Below are positions 5,892-6,657 of a DNA stretch of 6,657 bases, in pieces. The first letter of the stretch is position 1, and each line of letters starts with the position of its first letter. The position numbers and the translations under genes are program-made. Source of the DNA: Methanobacteriota archaeon (GTDB taxonomy: Archaea > Halobacteriota > Bog-38 > Methanoflorentales > Methanoflorentaceae); contig JAJRBK010000215.1 in NCBI GenBank assembly GCA_028679495.1, positions 1 through 6,657 on the forward strand, read 5' to 3'. The notes below the pieces were generated by a model. That model saw only the letters and a program-made list of their open reading frames with translations, did no database searches and had not been told where the DNA came from.

Positions 5892-5913
5892 TTTATAAGC
5901 AGTGGGCTGCTTA
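5892..5913 (-). promoter_or_regulatory. palindrome overlapping a possible -10 element of the hemerythrin gene
   Basis: TAAGCAG (5896-5902) and CTGCTTA (5907-5913) form a perfect 7-bp dyad with a 4-base centre. It ends about 20 bases before the hemerythrin start. On the minus strand its proximal arm runs into TATAAA (5897-5892), 5 of 6 for a -10 box. No -35 is recognisable at the right distance, which would fit a regulated promoter. It does not match the FNR/Dnr-type TTGAT-N4-ATCAA site. The bound protein, if any, is unknown; an RNA hairpin hiding the SD is an alternative. Confidence 0.4.
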
Positions 5914-6002
5914 AGCGGTATTTCAGCGAACAGGCTGGAGCGATGCAATAACATAGCGCAACAGCAAGCGTCCGGAGCCCTGTGGATACTTTGTATAATT
6001 CA

Positions 6003-6039
6003 GCTTTGATGGACGAATTCGACGCAGCAACCGTAGCCT
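6003..6039 (+). repeat. direct repeat, copy 2 of 2
   Basis: This is the partner of 4921-4957, in the same orientation and about 1.08 kb away, so the pair flanks the hemerythrin gene. Its frame runs ALMDEFDAATVA and then a TAA at 6039-6041. The frame is open upstream to 5952, so this could be the 3' remnant of a gene. The segment starts four bases after a TATAAT hexamer. Confidence 0.5.
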
Positions 6040-6159
6040 AATACAAACACTGACTAGTTTCGAAATAATTGCAGGCCAGCTGAGGCTTTCGTTCTATAGT
6101 CCTGACAATCTGCAGTTTCAAGATGAGGACCTACAAGAGATAAACGGGCGTGTGCCTTT

Positions 6160-6181
6160 CTAAAAGGCGCTCTATCGCCTT
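6160..6181 (-). terminator. possible terminator of the CDGSH transcript
   Basis: On the minus strand AAGGCG (6181-6176) pairs with CGCCTT (6169-6164) over a 6-base loop, and the transcript continues as TTAG, giving four T in a row. It starts 15 bases past the stop of the acidic mini-ORF. A second stem, GCCTTT/AAAGGC (6154-6168), uses some of the same bases and excludes it. The T-run is short, so strength is uncertain. Confidence 0.4.
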
Positions 6182-6195
6182 CAGACCTTGTACCG

Positions 6196-6255
6196 TCAGT
6201 ATTCATCGTCCACGTAGCCTTCGTCTTCTTCGTCGTCTTCGTGTGCCACATTCAA
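6196..6255 (-). CDS. possible 19-residue acidic mini-ORF
   Basis: Starting at a TTG (6255) with AAAGG six bases before it, the frame encodes 19 residues ending HEDDEEDEGYVDDEY, with ten Asp/Glu. A GTG at 6249 is an alternative start but is 12 bases from the AAAGG. It follows the CDGSH stop by 48 bases in the same frame, separated by two stops (TGA at 6306-6304, TAA at 6267-6265), and a terminator-like hairpin follows, so it would lie on the CDGSH transcript. Low-complexity GAC/GAA repeats could produce this by chance, and the start is non-standard. It could also be the detached acidic tail of a once longer protein. Confidence 0.25.
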   Translation of the reverse strand: MNVAHEDDEEDEGYVDDEY

Positions 6256-6303
6256 AAAAGGCCTTTAGGGGTAAACCTTAATCACCCGGTCGGCCAGCGA
6301 CTT

Positions 6304-6657
6304 TCAGCGCGAAAAGCCTCCCTTGGTCTCCCTGTGGCTGCCGTCACAAAAAGGTTTGTTCGAAGATCTGCCACATCGGCAAAGGGTGACGCGATTGCGG
6401 ATTTCGTAAGTCGTCCCATTCGCTGCTGCTATGGGGATGCATCCGCGGACCCAGAGAGGACCGCTATATCCTCTTAGCGGTTCCTCGACCACTGCGATGG
6501 AGGGGTCAAACTCCGGCTCAATGGGTTTTCCAGTTTTTTTATCAAGCGCTACCAGGCGACCTGAGTTACAGTTCGCCACTTCTTCGATGGCGATTTTTCG
6601 CGCCTTTGGATCATCTGAATGTAGAGTCAGCTCGCGAATGCCGCCGGCGCGGAGGCA
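6304..6657 (-). CDS. CDGSH iron-sulfur domain protein, C-terminal 117 residues (5' end outside window)
   Basis: The C-terminus carries the CDGSH signature CRCGRSSNKPFCDGSH at visible residues 93-108 (6381-6334). Cys93, Cys95, Cys104 and His108 are the 3Cys:1His ligands of a redox-active 2Fe-2S cluster. The preceding part (CLRAGG at 1-6, then EEVANCNSGRL around residues 25-35, TGKPIEPEF, GPLWVRGCIPI) matches the longer bacterial CDGSH proteins, in which an N-terminal Cys-containing module precedes the CDGSH motif. Cys1 and Cys30 may belong to that second cluster site, whose other ligands would lie beyond the window. The frame is open to position 6657, so the GTG at 6579 is an internal Val, not the start. 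The stop is TGA at 6306-6304. A role in electron transfer or redox/iron sensing is a family inference; no partner is visible. Confidence 0.9.
   Translation of the reverse strand, partial: CLRAGGIRELTLHSDDPKARKIAIEEVANCNSGRLVALDKKTGKPIEPEFDPSIAVVEEPLRGYSGPLWVRGCIPIAAANGTTYEIRNRVTLCRCGRSSNKPFCDGSHRETKGGFSR

Larger units (their letters stand above)
5876..6195. other. gene-poor stretch between the hemerythrin and CDGSH loci
   Basis: This 320-base interval holds the hemerythrin upstream palindrome, a perfect TATAAT (5994-5999, + strand) without a -35, repeat copy 2 (6003-6039) and terminator-like hairpins of the CDGSH side (6154-6181). On the + strand a frame is open from 5952 to a TAA at 6039-6041 without a start codon near its beginning. 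I see no intact gene. Confidence 0.5.

Noticed and set aside
5994..5999. Perfect TATAAT on the plus strand
   Set aside because: No -35 hexamer at 16-18 bases and no intact gene downstream; kept only as a remark with the repeat copy.
6054..6251. Minus-strand 65-codon ORF starting at an ATG after the CDGSH gene
   Set aside because: It reads through the terminator-like hairpins, has low-complexity Lys/Thr repeats from the GAC/GAA tract and a poor SD distance. The other frame, giving the acidic peptide, is more plausible.
3464..6281. Similar ATTAAGG(G)TTTACCC strings at about 3464 (+) and about 6281 (-)
   Set aside because: They differ by an indel, the second lacks the dyad and sits downstream of a gene, and about one or two such matches are expected by chance at this window size.
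6262..6306. Readthrough or selenocysteine at the TGA ending the CDGSH gene
   Set aside because: The frame meets a TAA 12 codons later, the extension has no recognisable motif, and no SECIS-like structure was evident.

Overview
The window comes from a bacterial chromosome of roughly balanced base composition. Shine-Dalgarno sites are strong (GGAGG or GAGG types), one promoter is sigma70-like, and genes are compact on both strands. Gene content points to an anaerobic or microaerobic lineage: a Cu+-type P-type ATPase, a stand-alone ThiN domain protein beside an AIR synthase/HypE-like protein, an FMN-dependent (possibly iron-sulfur) flavoprotein, a hemerythrin-like protein and a CDGSH iron-sulfur protein. 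A stand-alone ThiN is known mainly from archaea and some anaerobic bacteria. The promoter and SD style favour a bacterium; I cannot assign a phylum.

Layout. 1-1517 (+): C-terminal two-thirds of a copper-exporting P1B ATPase, cut by the window edge. 3185-1571 (-): a two-gene operon, ThiN-like then AIR synthase-like, overlapping by 14 bases and converging on the ATPase. 3186-3512: a divergent intergenic region with tandem hairpins on the thiN side and, on the other side, a promoter whose spacer contains a short dyad. 3513-3791 (+): an unrecognised 92-residue protein with its own promoter, strong SD and likely terminator. 4006-4662 (+): a flavodoxin-fold NAD(P)H:FMN reductase/iron-sulfur flavoprotein, more AT-rich than its neighbours. 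4663-5230: a 568-base stretch without an intact gene, rich in inverted repeats and holding probable decayed coding sequence. 5875-5231 (-): a hemerythrin HHE protein with a 7-bp-arm palindrome just upstream. 5876-6195: a second gene-poor stretch. 6657-6304 (-): the C-terminal half of a CDGSH protein, followed on the same strand by a possible 19-residue acidic mini-ORF and a likely terminator.

How the genes may fit together. Apart from the ThiN/AIR-synthase pair, these look like separate short transcription units sharing a metal and redox theme: copper export, flavin/Fe-S electron transfer, diiron O2/NO chemistry and a CDGSH cluster. The pair is the best-supported functional unit. ThiN makes thiamine phosphate from its pyrimidine and thiazole precursors. 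The PurM/AIR synthase superfamily includes ThiL, which phosphorylates thiamine phosphate. A thiamine-linked role for the second gene is therefore reasonable but unproven.

The main puzzles are (a) a 37-base imperfect direct repeat, 28 of 37 identical, flanking the hemerythrin gene, which reads in one frame as two related peptides; (b) the dyads placed at or within probable promoters; and (c) the acidic mini-ORF after the CDGSH gene. I did not find an obviously new multi-gene system.
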